Assembly: GCA_021784835.1 (NCBI GenBank)
Contig: JAJYHI010000126.1
Location: 1-9,349, forward strand
Direction of reading: 5' to 3'
Length of the DNA: 9,349 nt
DNA from: a bacterium
GTDB lineage: Bacteria > SZUA-79 > Acidulodesulfobacterales > Acidulodesulfobacteraceae
A program made the position numbers and the translations under genes. Under the pieces are notes generated by a model. It made no database searches, was not told the origin of the DNA, and was given only the letters and a program-made list of their open reading frames with translations. Shown piece after piece: positions 1-6,736 of this stretch; position 1 is the stretch's first letter, and every line of letters begins with the position of its first letter.

Positions 1-2
1 CA

Positions 3-854
3 GTTTTTAAACTGCTTACCCCCTCGCTTTTAGGTATGGCGGTAATTCAGCTTAATCTCGTTTTCGATACGCTCCTTGCTTCTTTTCTTCCTTCCGGCAG
101 TATATCTTATCTTTATTACGGCGACAGGCTTTATCAGTTTCCTCTCGGAGTTTTTGCAATAGCTATGCAGACCGCTATTTTTCCTACGCTTTCCGCTTCG
201 TTTGCAAAAAATAATATAAAAGAAGTGGACGGAGCTTTTAATTTTGCGTCTTCGCTTATGTTTTTTATTATAATACCGTCAAGCATAGGGCTAATACTTT
301 TAAGAAGCCCGCTCGTAAAATTAATATATATGCACGGGTTGTTTAATGCGGCAGACGCTCAAAAAACTGCCGGAGTTCTTCTGTTTTTTATAATAGGTTT
401 ATGGGCGTCTGCGCTTTTAAAAACGGTGGTCCCCGTTTTTTATTCTATGAAAGATACTAAAACGCCGGTTAATGCGGCGATAATTTCATTGTTTATAAAT
501 ATCGTATTTGCGGTTATTCTTATGCGGGTGATGGGAGTATACGGACTTGCGCTGGCTTCCAGTATTTCTTTAATTTTCAATTATCTGTTTCTTTTGAGAA
601 AACTGCATCGCAGGAAAGGTATAGGCTTAGAAACAACTTTTTTTAAATCTTTCCTGAAAACGTTAGCGGCAAGTTTAGTTATGGGGGTTGCAGTTGAATT
701 GATAATAGCGGCTTCAAATAAAATGCATTTTGGCCGGTTATCGGTAGTTTTAATTTCTATAGCCGCAGGATTAATTATTTACTTAGCCGCTTCGCTAATT
801 TTTAAGAACGATTCTGCAGATATATTAAAAAACATAATTGCTAAAAAAAATTAA
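3..854 (+). CDS. murJ: Lipid II flippase MurJ (MviN), C-terminal part; 5' end outside window
   Basis: MurJ moves lipid II (undecaprenyl-PP-linked peptidoglycan precursor) across the inner membrane and is a MOP-superfamily integral membrane protein. The frame is open to the left edge, so the ATG at 36 is an internal Met; the codons before it (V-F-K-L-L-T-P-S-L-L-G) continue the family pattern. About 283 residues are visible, roughly the second half of a usual 500-residue MurJ. The segment YYGDRLYQFPLGVFAIA matches the conserved 'ADR...(E/Q)-P-x-G' stretch, and its Arg (codon 126-128) corresponds to the essential Arg270 of the E. coli protein as I recall that alignment. Further family signs are FYSMKDTKTPV and several hydrophobic helices running to the C-terminus. 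The stop codon overlaps that of the convergent L,D-transpeptidase gene. Identity is secure; the real start cannot be seen. Confidence 0.95.
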   Translation, partial: VFKLLTPSLLGMAVIQLNLVFDTLLASFLPSGSISYLYYGDRLYQFPLGVFAIAMQTAIFPTLSASFAKNNIKEVDGAFNFASSLMFFIIIPSSIGLILLRSPLVKLIYMHGLFNAADAQKTAGVLLFFIIGLWASALLKTVVPVFYSMKDTKTPVNAAIISLFINIVFAVILMRVMGVYGLALASSISLIFNYLFLLRKLHRRKGIGLETTFFKSFLKTLAASLVMGVAVELIIAASNKMHFGRLSVVLISIAAGLIIYLAASLIFKNDSADILKNIIAKKN

Positions 855-1975
855 CTTTTCGATTTTTTATTTTTCTTATTCTTAATTTTTTCTAAAGGCT
901 GTTTTGTTAGTACCGTTCTATTGGTTTTATTTTCGGCATCGTTTTTAGCGGCATTATTATTTTTTTTGCTAATAGTAGAACCCGTGACGGTTACTATAGT
1001 TCCATAGCCTATCTGCTTATATAATAGAAGGGCGTCTTGCTCCGAAAGTTCGACGCATCCGGCCGATTGAGGAAAACCGTAATATTTGCGATGCATATAG
1101 TGAAGAGCTACGCTTTTATGGAAATAGTCTATATATTTTATTCCGGAATCGGAATAATGAACCAGTTTGACCGGATGTCCGTCCAAACACTCTATGTTTT
1201 TAAAATGTTTTGACTTTAAAGACGCATAAAGTTTTTTCGTAATAGGCACAGGAAAAAGTCCGGTCATAGTGGTGTCTGGAAGCCTTAAAAAAACATACCA
1301 GGTGCCGTCCTGCGTTAACCCTAGTATGCCGGTATTAACGGGAAAAGAAAAAATTATACGGCCGTTTTCGTATAACTCTGCTTTCTCGTTAGTTTTCGAC
1401 TGTTTTACTAATATCCAGTCCCACGGCTGTTTGTCGAACTGTTTTTTTTCTGCGCTTTTTTCGAGTTCGCATAACAGCTTGTTGTTAATTTCAGGTCCGT
1501 CGTATTCTCCGTCTTTAATTCTGCCTGATTCGTAAAGATATTTTGCAATTGCGCCTATAATCAAAGGATTTTGTTCGTTCCAGCCGTAAGAATAAGCGAT
1601 TTTTTTAAGATTGTTTGGCAAGGGGAAAGAAAATTCATATTTGCCGTCGGAGGTCAAATAAATAGGAAGATATTTCAAGTATTGCAAATATTTTACGGTG
1701 CAAAGAAATGCGTTAAGGTTTGTGCAATCAAGCGGTTTAGCTAAATCCGGTTTATAAATCTTCTTTTTTGCTTGTTCTTTTTTCTTAGAAGGTTTGACAG
1801 TTGTTGATGTAGGTTTTATACCCATTATTTGGTTAAAACTTGAATTTTTTATTTTATCCCGAGTTGCAGAAACGGATAACGGAAAAAAAATAAATTTCAT
1901 TGCAAAATATGAACCTGCCATAAAAACAGTAATAGAGGCTGTCAATAAAAATATATGTTTCTTGCTTAGTTTCAT
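851..1975 (-). CDS. Membrane-anchored L,D-transpeptidase (YkuD domain)
   Basis: Enzymes of this family use an active-site Cys to form 3-3 cross-links in peptidoglycan or to attach proteins to it, outside the inner membrane. The 374-residue product has a hydrophobic N-terminal anchor (about residues 8-31) after a KLSKK start, then a Lys/Thr-rich linker (50-75), a middle region with C84 and C92, and a YkuD catalytic domain at about 185-333. The active-site block reads H292 ... YYGFPQSAGCVEL with C307 as the expected nucleophile. The usual motif is S-H-G-C-(I/V)-R; here it is S-A-G-C-V-E, so the His/Arg next to Gly and the Arg after Val are changed. The C-terminal tail (335-374) is strongly basic. 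The ATG at 1975-1973 has only a weak GAG-type ribosome site. The gene is convergent with murJ and divergent from phoH. Whether it cross-links or does another acyl transfer cannot be told. Confidence 0.85.
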   Translation of the reverse strand: MKLSKKHIFLLTASITVFMAGSYFAMKFIFFPLSVSATRDKIKNSSFNQIMGIKPTSTTVKPSKKKEQAKKKIYKPDLAKPLDCTNLNAFLCTVKYLQYLKYLPIYLTSDGKYEFSFPLPNNLKKIAYSYGWNEQNPLIIGAIAKYLYESGRIKDGEYDGPEINNKLLCELEKSAEKKQFDKQPWDWILVKQSKTNEKAELYENGRIIFSFPVNTGILGLTQDGTWYVFLRLPDTTMTGLFPVPITKKLYASLKSKHFKNIECLDGHPVKLVHYSDSGIKYIDYFHKSVALHYMHRKYYGFPQSAGCVELSEQDALLLYKQIGYGTIVTVTGSTISKKNNNAAKNDAENKTNRTVLTKQPLEKIKNKKNKKSKS

Positions 1976-2004
1976 TTATCTCATTCCGTTTCCGTTTTGT
2001 AGCA

Positions 2005-2049
2005 GTGCCGAAATTGAATTCCTGCGCCGCATATAGTTGATTCCGGCAC
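2005..2049 (-). promoter_or_regulatory. GC-rich hairpin in the leader of the L,D-transpeptidase gene
   Basis: Read on the minus strand, GTGCCGGAAT (2049-2040) can pair with ATTTCGGCAC (2014-2005) to give 10 bp including one G-U pair, with a 25-nt loop. The G-U pair would be a C-A mismatch in a plus-strand transcript, so the structure fits minus-strand RNA better. It ends 29 nt before the ATG and is not followed by a U-run, so it does not look like an intrinsic terminator. The element is clearly richer in GC than the flanking DNA. The loop and left arm also contain an imperfect direct repeat (2014-2030 and 2037-2052). A leader RNA structure, an operator, or one copy of a dispersed repeat are all possible; I do not recognise a known riboswitch. 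Confidence 0.4.
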
Positions 2050-2052
2050 CGC
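2014..2052. repeat. Imperfect direct repeat, 23-bp period
   Basis: On the plus strand TTGAATTCCTGCGCCGC (2014-2030) and TTGATTCCGGCACCGC (2037-2052) align with one 1-base gap and two mismatches and are separated by six bases. The start-to-start distance is 23 bp, close to two helical turns, which would suit a regulator binding two sites on one DNA face. It overlaps the hairpin at 2005-2049, so the two descriptions may be alternative readings of one element. Confidence 0.4.
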
Positions 2053-2064
2053 AAGTGGTTAATT

Positions 2065-2092
2065 TTGACTTTTTTAACAATAATGTTATAAT
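2065..2092 (+). promoter_or_regulatory. Sigma-70-type promoter for the phoH operon
   Basis: A TTGACT -35 hexamer (2065-2070; consensus TTGACA) is followed after 16 bp by a perfect TATAAT -10 hexamer (2087-2092). This is the best promoter match in the intergenic region and points at phoH. Transcription would start near 2099, giving a leader of roughly 100 nt that contains the palindrome at 2125-2158. The following genes are so tightly packed that it may serve the whole run to prfB. No equally good hexamer pair was found on the minus strand for the transpeptidase gene. Confidence 0.65.
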
Positions 2093-2124
2093 CGAAATAA
2101 GCGGATAATTTTTTAAGTCATTAT

Positions 2125-2158
2125 AATTATACAATATAATATATAATATTGTATAATT
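2125..2158. repeat. Perfect 13-bp inverted repeat in the phoH leader
   Basis: AATTATACAATAT (2125-2137) is repeated exactly as its reverse complement ATATTGTATAATT (2146-2158) around an 8-bp centre. It lies downstream of the predicted transcription start and upstream of the ribosome site. Each arm has only one G-C pair, so as RNA it would be a weak stem; a T-rich run follows, interrupted by TATATA. A dimeric repressor operator or a weak attenuator are both possible. The arms also contain TATAAT hexamers on both strands, so part of the symmetry may reflect promoter-like composition. Confidence 0.5.
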
Positions 2159-2197
2159 TTTTATATATTTTTTTAAGAGGTAATTAAAAAACAAAAT

Positions 2198-3208
2198 TTG
2201 CGCAGAGACGATAAACGCTTAAAGACCGAAGGCGGTTCTTTAGCCTTGACAAAGCATGAAAAGAACGATGCCGAGAGAATAGAGCTTGAGGACTTAGAAC
2301 TTTTCAATAAATTCTCAAATCCTTCCTCCGGCATTAAAAATCTTATAGAATCCGAATTCGACGTCGATATGTCCGTCAGGGGCAATACGGTAATCGTTAA
2401 AGGATTAAAAAAGAATATACGTACCGCCGTTTTTTTTATAAAGGATTTACTGAACCTGTTTAAAACAAACGAAACTATAACTGATGCAGATTTAAAAAGA
2501 CTGGCAAAGTTAAAAATAGTCAGTCCTGAAATTAACGTTGCCGCCCATTTATATCCGTCCGTTCTTCTGACTCCGAGAAAGAAAAATATTACGCCGAGAA
2601 CTCCAAACCAGAAAAAATACACGGATGCAATTTTTAAAAACGACGTAGTTATCGGCATAGGTCCTGCCGGAACCGGAAAAACTTATCTTGCAATGGCTTG
2701 CGCTATATCTTTATTTCAAAATAAAGTTTTCGAGAGGATAATTTTGACGCGTCCGGCGGTGGAAGCAGGAGAAAAATTAGGTTTTCTGCCAGGAGATATT
2801 GCGCAAAAGATAAATCCGTATTTGCGTCCGCTATACGATGCCTTGTATGAAATGACGGAGTTTGAAAAAGCTATGAGGCTTATAGAAACGGATGTCATAG
2901 AGATTGCTCCTATAGCCTTTATGAGAGGAAGGACTTTAAACAATTCGTTTATAATACTTGACGAAGCGCAAAATGCCACCAACGAACAGATGAAAATGAT
3001 GCTGACCAGAATAGGTTCCGGATCTAAGATAGTAGTAAACGGCGATATTACTCAGACGGACCTGCCTTCCGATAAAGATTCGGGTCTTATAAAAGCAAGC
3101 AAGATATTAAAAAATATCGACGGCATAGAAGTGGTAAATTTCGACGAAACAGACGTCCTGCGGCATAAATTAGTTCGCGATATAATAAAAGCATATGAAA
3201 AGAACTAA
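2198..3208 (+). CDS. phoH: PhoH-family ATPase
   Basis: PhoH (PhoL/YbeZ) proteins are cytoplasmic P-loop ATPases linked to RNA metabolism and commonly encoded beside the endoribonuclease YbeY. Of 336 residues, the N-terminal 110 form the KH-like lead-in of the family. Walker A is GPAGTGKT at 155-162 and Walker B is FIILDEAQN at 251-259. A conserved polar block VNGDITQTDLP (280-290) and a late RHKLVRDI (322-329) also fit. The length is close to the family's usual 320-350. The start is uncertain: no ATG is available, and TTG at 2198 lies 17 nt after the nearest Shine-Dalgarno-like AAGAGG (2175-2180), which is long. A TTG at 2246 is an alternative that would still keep the conserved region. The 3' end overlaps pgpH by 14 bp, and the strong promoter at 2065-2092 faces it. 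Confidence 0.93.
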   Translation: MRRDDKRLKTEGGSLALTKHEKNDAERIELEDLELFNKFSNPSSGIKNLIESEFDVDMSVRGNTVIVKGLKKNIRTAVFFIKDLLNLFKTNETITDADLKRLAKLKIVSPEINVAAHLYPSVLLTPRKKNITPRTPNQKKYTDAIFKNDVVIGIGPAGTGKTYLAMACAISLFQNKVFERIILTRPAVEAGEKLGFLPGDIAQKINPYLRPLYDALYEMTEFEKAMRLIETDVIEIAPIAFMRGRTLNNSFIILDEAQNATNEQMKMMLTRIGSGSKIVVNGDITQTDLPSDKDSGLIKASKILKNIDGIEVVNFDETDVLRHKLVRDIIKAYEKN

Positions 3209-5513
3209 ATTCTTAGAATTTTTAAAAAATAATTCAATTGAAATCAAAAGCCGTTATTCCGCCCTTTTAATAATTCTTTTAATAGCTTCGGTATTATTGA
3301 CTTTTCTGCTTTATAACGGTTTGGAATTTATAAAAAATAAGTATAAAGCCGGAGAAATAGCTAGAAAAACGGTAATAGCCAAAAGAAGTTTCAGATACGT
3401 TAATACTAAAGCGACTAACGCAATTTTAAAAAAGAAAATAGCCGTAAGCCCTGATGTTTATCTATATTATCCGGAAATCAAAACAAGTTTGACCAGGAGG
3501 ATAAAAAAAGCTTTTTCCATAGCAAGAACATATAAAGACGAACATAAGCCGAATGAAGAAAATCAGAATATTACGGAAAATATATTCGGGTCTAAATTAG
3601 GAGTAAAATTAAACAAAAAAGTTCTCGACGAATTTTATTATTTGAATTACAACAAAAACGTAGAAAATTATATTTTAAAAATAGTTTCGAACGTTTACAA
3701 AACGGGGGTTTTATCTAAATCGGCGTCGTACGGCAAAAATATAGAAATAAAAAACACGGTAACAAACAGACGAAAAATAGTAAACTATCCTCAAATTTTT
3801 TTTACTTCTAAAAAGGTAAAAAGTTTTGCTTATTATTATACCGTAAAATATTTAAATTTCCTGCCCGATTATATGCGTTTCGATATTTACGATATTACTT
3901 ACAGTATTATAAAACCCGATATTGTTTACTCAAAATATCTTACGTTAAAAAAAATAGAAATAGTTAAAAAAGAAAATAAACCTATTCTCATACGCGTTAA
4001 CAAAGGCATGCTTTTGATAAAAGCCGGAGAACTTATAACCAAGTCTAAAGCACTTGAATTAAATACGTACGATTCTAAATTTAAATTAGAAAATAATATA
4101 CCGTCGTTAATAGGGTTATTTTTAGTAATAACTATACTTTTGTCGCTGTCCTATATTTTTCCATACAGATATATAAAAAAATTCAGGACTACTTTAGATT
4201 TTAAGAATATACTTTTTGTAATTACGGTTTTATTATTTTCCATATTGTTGATAAAAGCCGGAATTATATTTTCTAACGCGCTTTCTTTATATTTTCCTTT
4301 TATCGATAAAAACGACGTATATTACCTGATTCCTTTTGCTTTTGGACCCATGCTGGTAAGGATAATTTTAAATTCTGAAGTTTCGGTTGTTTATATAGCT
4401 CTTTTTTCTATATTGACGTCGATAATTTTTAAAAACTCTATTTTTTTTATGGTATATACGTTTGCTGGAAGTTTTATAGCTTCTTATGAAGTTTTCGACT
4501 TTTCTTCATGGGGAAGAGTAATTAGAGCCGGCGTTATTACGGGATTGATAAATGTAGTAATGGCGTCGGCATTTGCGTTAATAGGGTTTAATCTTATAAA
4601 CGTTCAAACTCTTTATGCCGTCGTTTCGGCTTTTTTATCAGGCGTAATTTCTTCTATTATGGTTATAGGGCTTATTCCGGTTTTGGAAAGCATATTCGGC
4701 TTTACGACCGATTTTAAACTGCTTGAACTTTCAAGCGCCGGCAACCCTTTGCTCCGGCAGTTTTCTATAGCGGCTCCAGGCACCTACCAGCATTCGATAA
4801 TGACTTCTACCCTTGCGGAATCTGCCGCTACGGCTGTGGGAGCCAACCCTCTTCTGGCGAGAGTTGCGAGCCTATACCACGATATAGGGAAAATAACAAA
4901 GCCCAACTATTTCATAGAAAATATAGTAAATTCCGAAAATCCGCACGACAAACTTTCTCCAACTATGAGCAGTTTGATTATAGCTTCGCATGTAAAAGAC
5001 GGACAGGAACTTGCAAAAAAATATAAACTAGGAAATAAAATAGAAAGCATAATCGCCGAACATCACGGTACTTCTATGATAGGGTCTTTTTACGAAAAGG
5101 CGTATAACGAAAATAAAGGTGCGCATATTTCAAGCGACGCTTTCAGATACGCAGGTAGAAAACCGCAGACTAAAGAGGCCGGAATAATTATGTTGGCCGA
5201 TTCCGTAGAAGCTATATCGAGATCGATGTCGAATATATCGCCGTCGAGACTTGAACAGATGGTCAGAAAAACTATAAATAGAATTTATACCGACGGACAG
5301 CTTGACGAATGCGAATTGACGCTGAAAGATCTTCATATTATAGGCGATGCTTTCGTGAAAGTTTTGAATTCCGTTTTTCATCAAAGAATTCCATATATAG
5401 ACAGGCAGACCGGAGGAGCCGATAAAAGTGAAGCAGGCAAAGTCGATAATAAATATAACGGATATTCAGAGAAAATCGAAAATAAACCAAAGGTTAGTCC
5501 GCTATATCGTTAA
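3195..5513 (+). CDS. pgpH: 7TM-HD membrane phosphohydrolase, PgpH/YqfF type (probable c-di-AMP phosphodiesterase)
   Basis: Characterised members, such as Listeria PgpH, hydrolyse cyclic di-AMP to pApA through a cytoplasmic HD domain. The 772-residue protein shows the family order: a first membrane helix (about 21-42), a large extracytoplasmic 7TMR-HDED region (about 45-300), a cluster of membrane helices (about 302-500), then the HD domain (about 525-735). Metal-site residues are visible as PGTYQHS with H533, YHDIGK with H562-D563, SH at 598-599, EHHGT at 622-626 and LADSVEA with D669. The domain ends in the typical FHQRIPY, after which comes a polar 38-residue tail with no family resemblance. 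The last 28 residues of that tail overlap ybeY out of frame. The ATG lies inside phoH with no clear ribosome site, which suggests translational coupling. Substrate is inferred from the family; no c-di-AMP cyclase gene lies in the window. Confidence 0.93.
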   Translation: MKRTKFLEFLKNNSIEIKSRYSALLIILLIASVLLTFLLYNGLEFIKNKYKAGEIARKTVIAKRSFRYVNTKATNAILKKKIAVSPDVYLYYPEIKTSLTRRIKKAFSIARTYKDEHKPNEENQNITENIFGSKLGVKLNKKVLDEFYYLNYNKNVENYILKIVSNVYKTGVLSKSASYGKNIEIKNTVTNRRKIVNYPQIFFTSKKVKSFAYYYTVKYLNFLPDYMRFDIYDITYSIIKPDIVYSKYLTLKKIEIVKKENKPILIRVNKGMLLIKAGELITKSKALELNTYDSKFKLENNIPSLIGLFLVITILLSLSYIFPYRYIKKFRTTLDFKNILFVITVLLFSILLIKAGIIFSNALSLYFPFIDKNDVYYLIPFAFGPMLVRIILNSEVSVVYIALFSILTSIIFKNSIFFMVYTFAGSFIASYEVFDFSSWGRVIRAGVITGLINVVMASAFALIGFNLINVQTLYAVVSAFLSGVISSIMVIGLIPVLESIFGFTTDFKLLELSSAGNPLLRQFSIAAPGTYQHSIMTSTLAESAATAVGANPLLARVASLYHDIGKITKPNYFIENIVNSENPHDKLSPTMSSLIIASHVKDGQELAKKYKLGNKIESIIAEHHGTSMIGSFYEKAYNENKGAHISSDAFRYAGRKPQTKEAGIIMLADSVEAISRSMSNISPSRLEQMVRKTINRIYTDGQLDECELTLKDLHIIGDAFVKVLNSVFHQRIPYIDRQTGGADKSEAGKVDNKYNGYSEKIENKPKVSPLYR
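5412..5418 (+). promoter_or_regulatory. Strong ribosome binding site for ybeY, inside pgpH
   Basis: GGAGGAG lies nine bases before the GTG at 5428, inside the pgpH reading frame. It decides the ybeY start: no in-frame ATG occurs near the N-terminus of the conserved domain, so this site with GTG is the only convincing choice. It makes the long pgpH/ybeY overlap credible. Confidence 0.8.
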
Positions 5514-5994
5514 AAATTCCGTAAACAAACTTTATTGCGGTTATTATGAAATAGATATAATTTTCTGTTCAGAAAATTATATTAAAACATTGAATAAAAC
5601 TTACAGGAATCAAAATAAAGCTACCGACGTACTGTCGTTTGAGATTAAAGAATGGGAAAACGGCGTTTATCATATCGGCGAAATATATATATCGCCGTCC
5701 GTTGCGCAAAAAAACTACCTCAAAAACCGCGAGTTTTGGGAAAAATCAGAGTGGATATCCCTGAACGGCGATAATTACGAATATAAAGACGAAAATAAAG
5801 AAAGCCGACCCCGATATTATTACCTAAAAGGTTTTCGCAGGGAGATCGCTCTGCTTGTTATACACGGTATTCTTCACCTTTTCGGATACGTTCACGACGA
5901 AGAACACAAAATGAATTTAGACGATGAAGATTATGATGAAGATATGAAAAATATGCAGAATTTTTTATATAAAGAGTTAAACTGGAAATTGTAA
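5428..5994 (+). CDS. ybeY: Endoribonuclease YbeY (rRNA maturation / ribosome quality control)
   Basis: YbeY is a small zinc-dependent endoribonuclease needed for 16S rRNA 3' maturation and ribosome quality control. The 188-residue product carries the conserved Arg in TYRNQNKATDVLSFE (R60) and the zinc motif H146-G-x-x-H150-L-F-G-Y-V-H156. The usual motif has Asp where V155 stands. It is longer than the usual 150-165 residues because of about 30 extra, charged and Tyr-rich residues (roughly 101-134) between the GEIYIS strand and the helix leading into the zinc motif. The GTG start has the RBS at 5412-5418, and residues about 8-30 already resemble the family N-terminus, so the 86-bp overlap with pgpH appears real. 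The C-terminal tail is acidic. Pairing with phoH in one operon is the usual context. Confidence 0.92.
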   Translation: MKQAKSIINITDIQRKSKINQRLVRYIVKNSVNKLYCGYYEIDIIFCSENYIKTLNKTYRNQNKATDVLSFEIKEWENGVYHIGEIYISPSVAQKNYLKNREFWEKSEWISLNGDNYEYKDENKESRPRYYYLKGFRREIALLVIHGILHLFGYVHDEEHKMNLDDEDYDEDMKNMQNFLYKELNWKL

Positions 5995-5998
5995 TTAT

Positions 5999-6706
5999 AT
6001 GAAAAAAACAACGCAGAGCCGCTTGGAATCTTTTAACGCCGCTATAGAGGGCATTATTTTAGCTACCAAGACCGAGAAAAATATGAAAATACATTTTTCC
6101 GTAGCTCTTGCCGCCATAATACTTGCTCTTTTTTTAAAAGTATCGAAAATAGATATCTTATTCGTCCTTGTTTCCGTTTTTTTTGTTTTATTTGCGGAAA
6201 CTCTTAATACTTCCATAGAATATCTTGCCGATTTTATATCCAAAGAGCATTCTGAAGAAATTGCCGCCGTTAAAAATTTAGCCGCCGGCGCGGTTCTTTT
6301 ATCCGCCTTCGGTTCGTTCGTAGTCGGATACATAATTTTTTCCAAATACCTTTATTATTTGATATACTATACGATAAATATGATTAAAACCGAAGGTTCC
6401 GATATATCCGTAATAATTATATCGATTGTTTTTGTAGGAATTATAATAATAAAGGCTATGTTTAATAAAGGCACACCCTTAAGGGGAGGTTTTCCGAGCG
6501 GCCATGCCGCCATAGCCTTTTCTATATGGCTTATAGTATCTTTTTTGACTTTAAATCCTGTAGTTTCCCTGCTTACGTTTATTCTTGCGCTAACGATAGC
6601 TCTTTCCAGAATTAGCAGCGGAATTCATACTAAAATAGAGGTTTTAACCGGAAGCATTATAGGAATTTTAATTACCGTGCTTATATTTAAGCTGTTTTAT
6701 TTTTAA
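5999..6706 (+). CDS. Fusion of undecaprenol kinase (DgkA-like) and PAP2 phosphatase
   Basis: The N-terminal half (about 1-118) is a DgkA-type small integral membrane kinase; the C-terminal half (about 135-235) is a PAP2-type lipid phosphatase domain. In the kinase part the active-site helix reads AETLNTSIEYLAD (E67, N70, E74), followed by VKNLAAGAVL at 91-100, where N93 sits at the position usually held by Asp. In the PAP2 part the motifs are KGTPLRGG (157-164), PSGH (166-169) and SR-x5-H-x3-E (S203, R204, H210, E214); canonical motif 3 ends in Asp, not Glu. Gram-positive-like DgkA proteins phosphorylate undecaprenol, and PAP2 enzymes can dephosphorylate undecaprenyl-PP, so both halves could feed undecaprenyl phosphate to cell-wall synthesis. 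That joint role is inference. The start follows ybeY by four bases with a poor ribosome site, suggesting coupling. No frameshift was seen. Confidence 0.85.
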   Translation: MKKTTQSRLESFNAAIEGIILATKTEKNMKIHFSVALAAIILALFLKVSKIDILFVLVSVFFVLFAETLNTSIEYLADFISKEHSEEIAAVKNLAAGAVLLSAFGSFVVGYIIFSKYLYYLIYYTINMIKTEGSDISVIIISIVFVGIIIIKAMFNKGTPLRGGFPSGHAAIAFSIWLIVSFLTLNPVVSLLTFILALTIALSRISSGIHTKIEVLTGSIIGILITVLIFKLFYF

Positions 6707-6736
6707 TAATTGTAAAAATTTTAAATAAGGAGAATA

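Noticed and set aside
1854..2054. Coding remnant in the GC-rich patch upstream of the transpeptidase gene
   Set aside because: Short frames exist on the minus strand, but none gives a recognisable protein; hairpin and direct repeat explain the patch better.
2125..2175. Palindrome plus T-rich run as an intrinsic terminator
   Set aside because: The stem has one G-C pair and the T-run is broken by TATATA; it lies between a strong promoter and the gene it should express. Kept only as a possible operator or weak attenuator.
1976..2194. A 72-codon minus-strand ORF filling the intergenic region
   Set aside because: Its product is an AT-driven Lys/Ile/Tyr/Asn-rich peptide with no domain, it spans the promoter and palindrome, and it has no clear ribosome site.
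2173..2658. A 161-codon minus-strand ORF opposite phoH
   Set aside because: It lies fully antisense to the conserved phoH coding sequence and shows no recognisable motif; it is a shadow frame.
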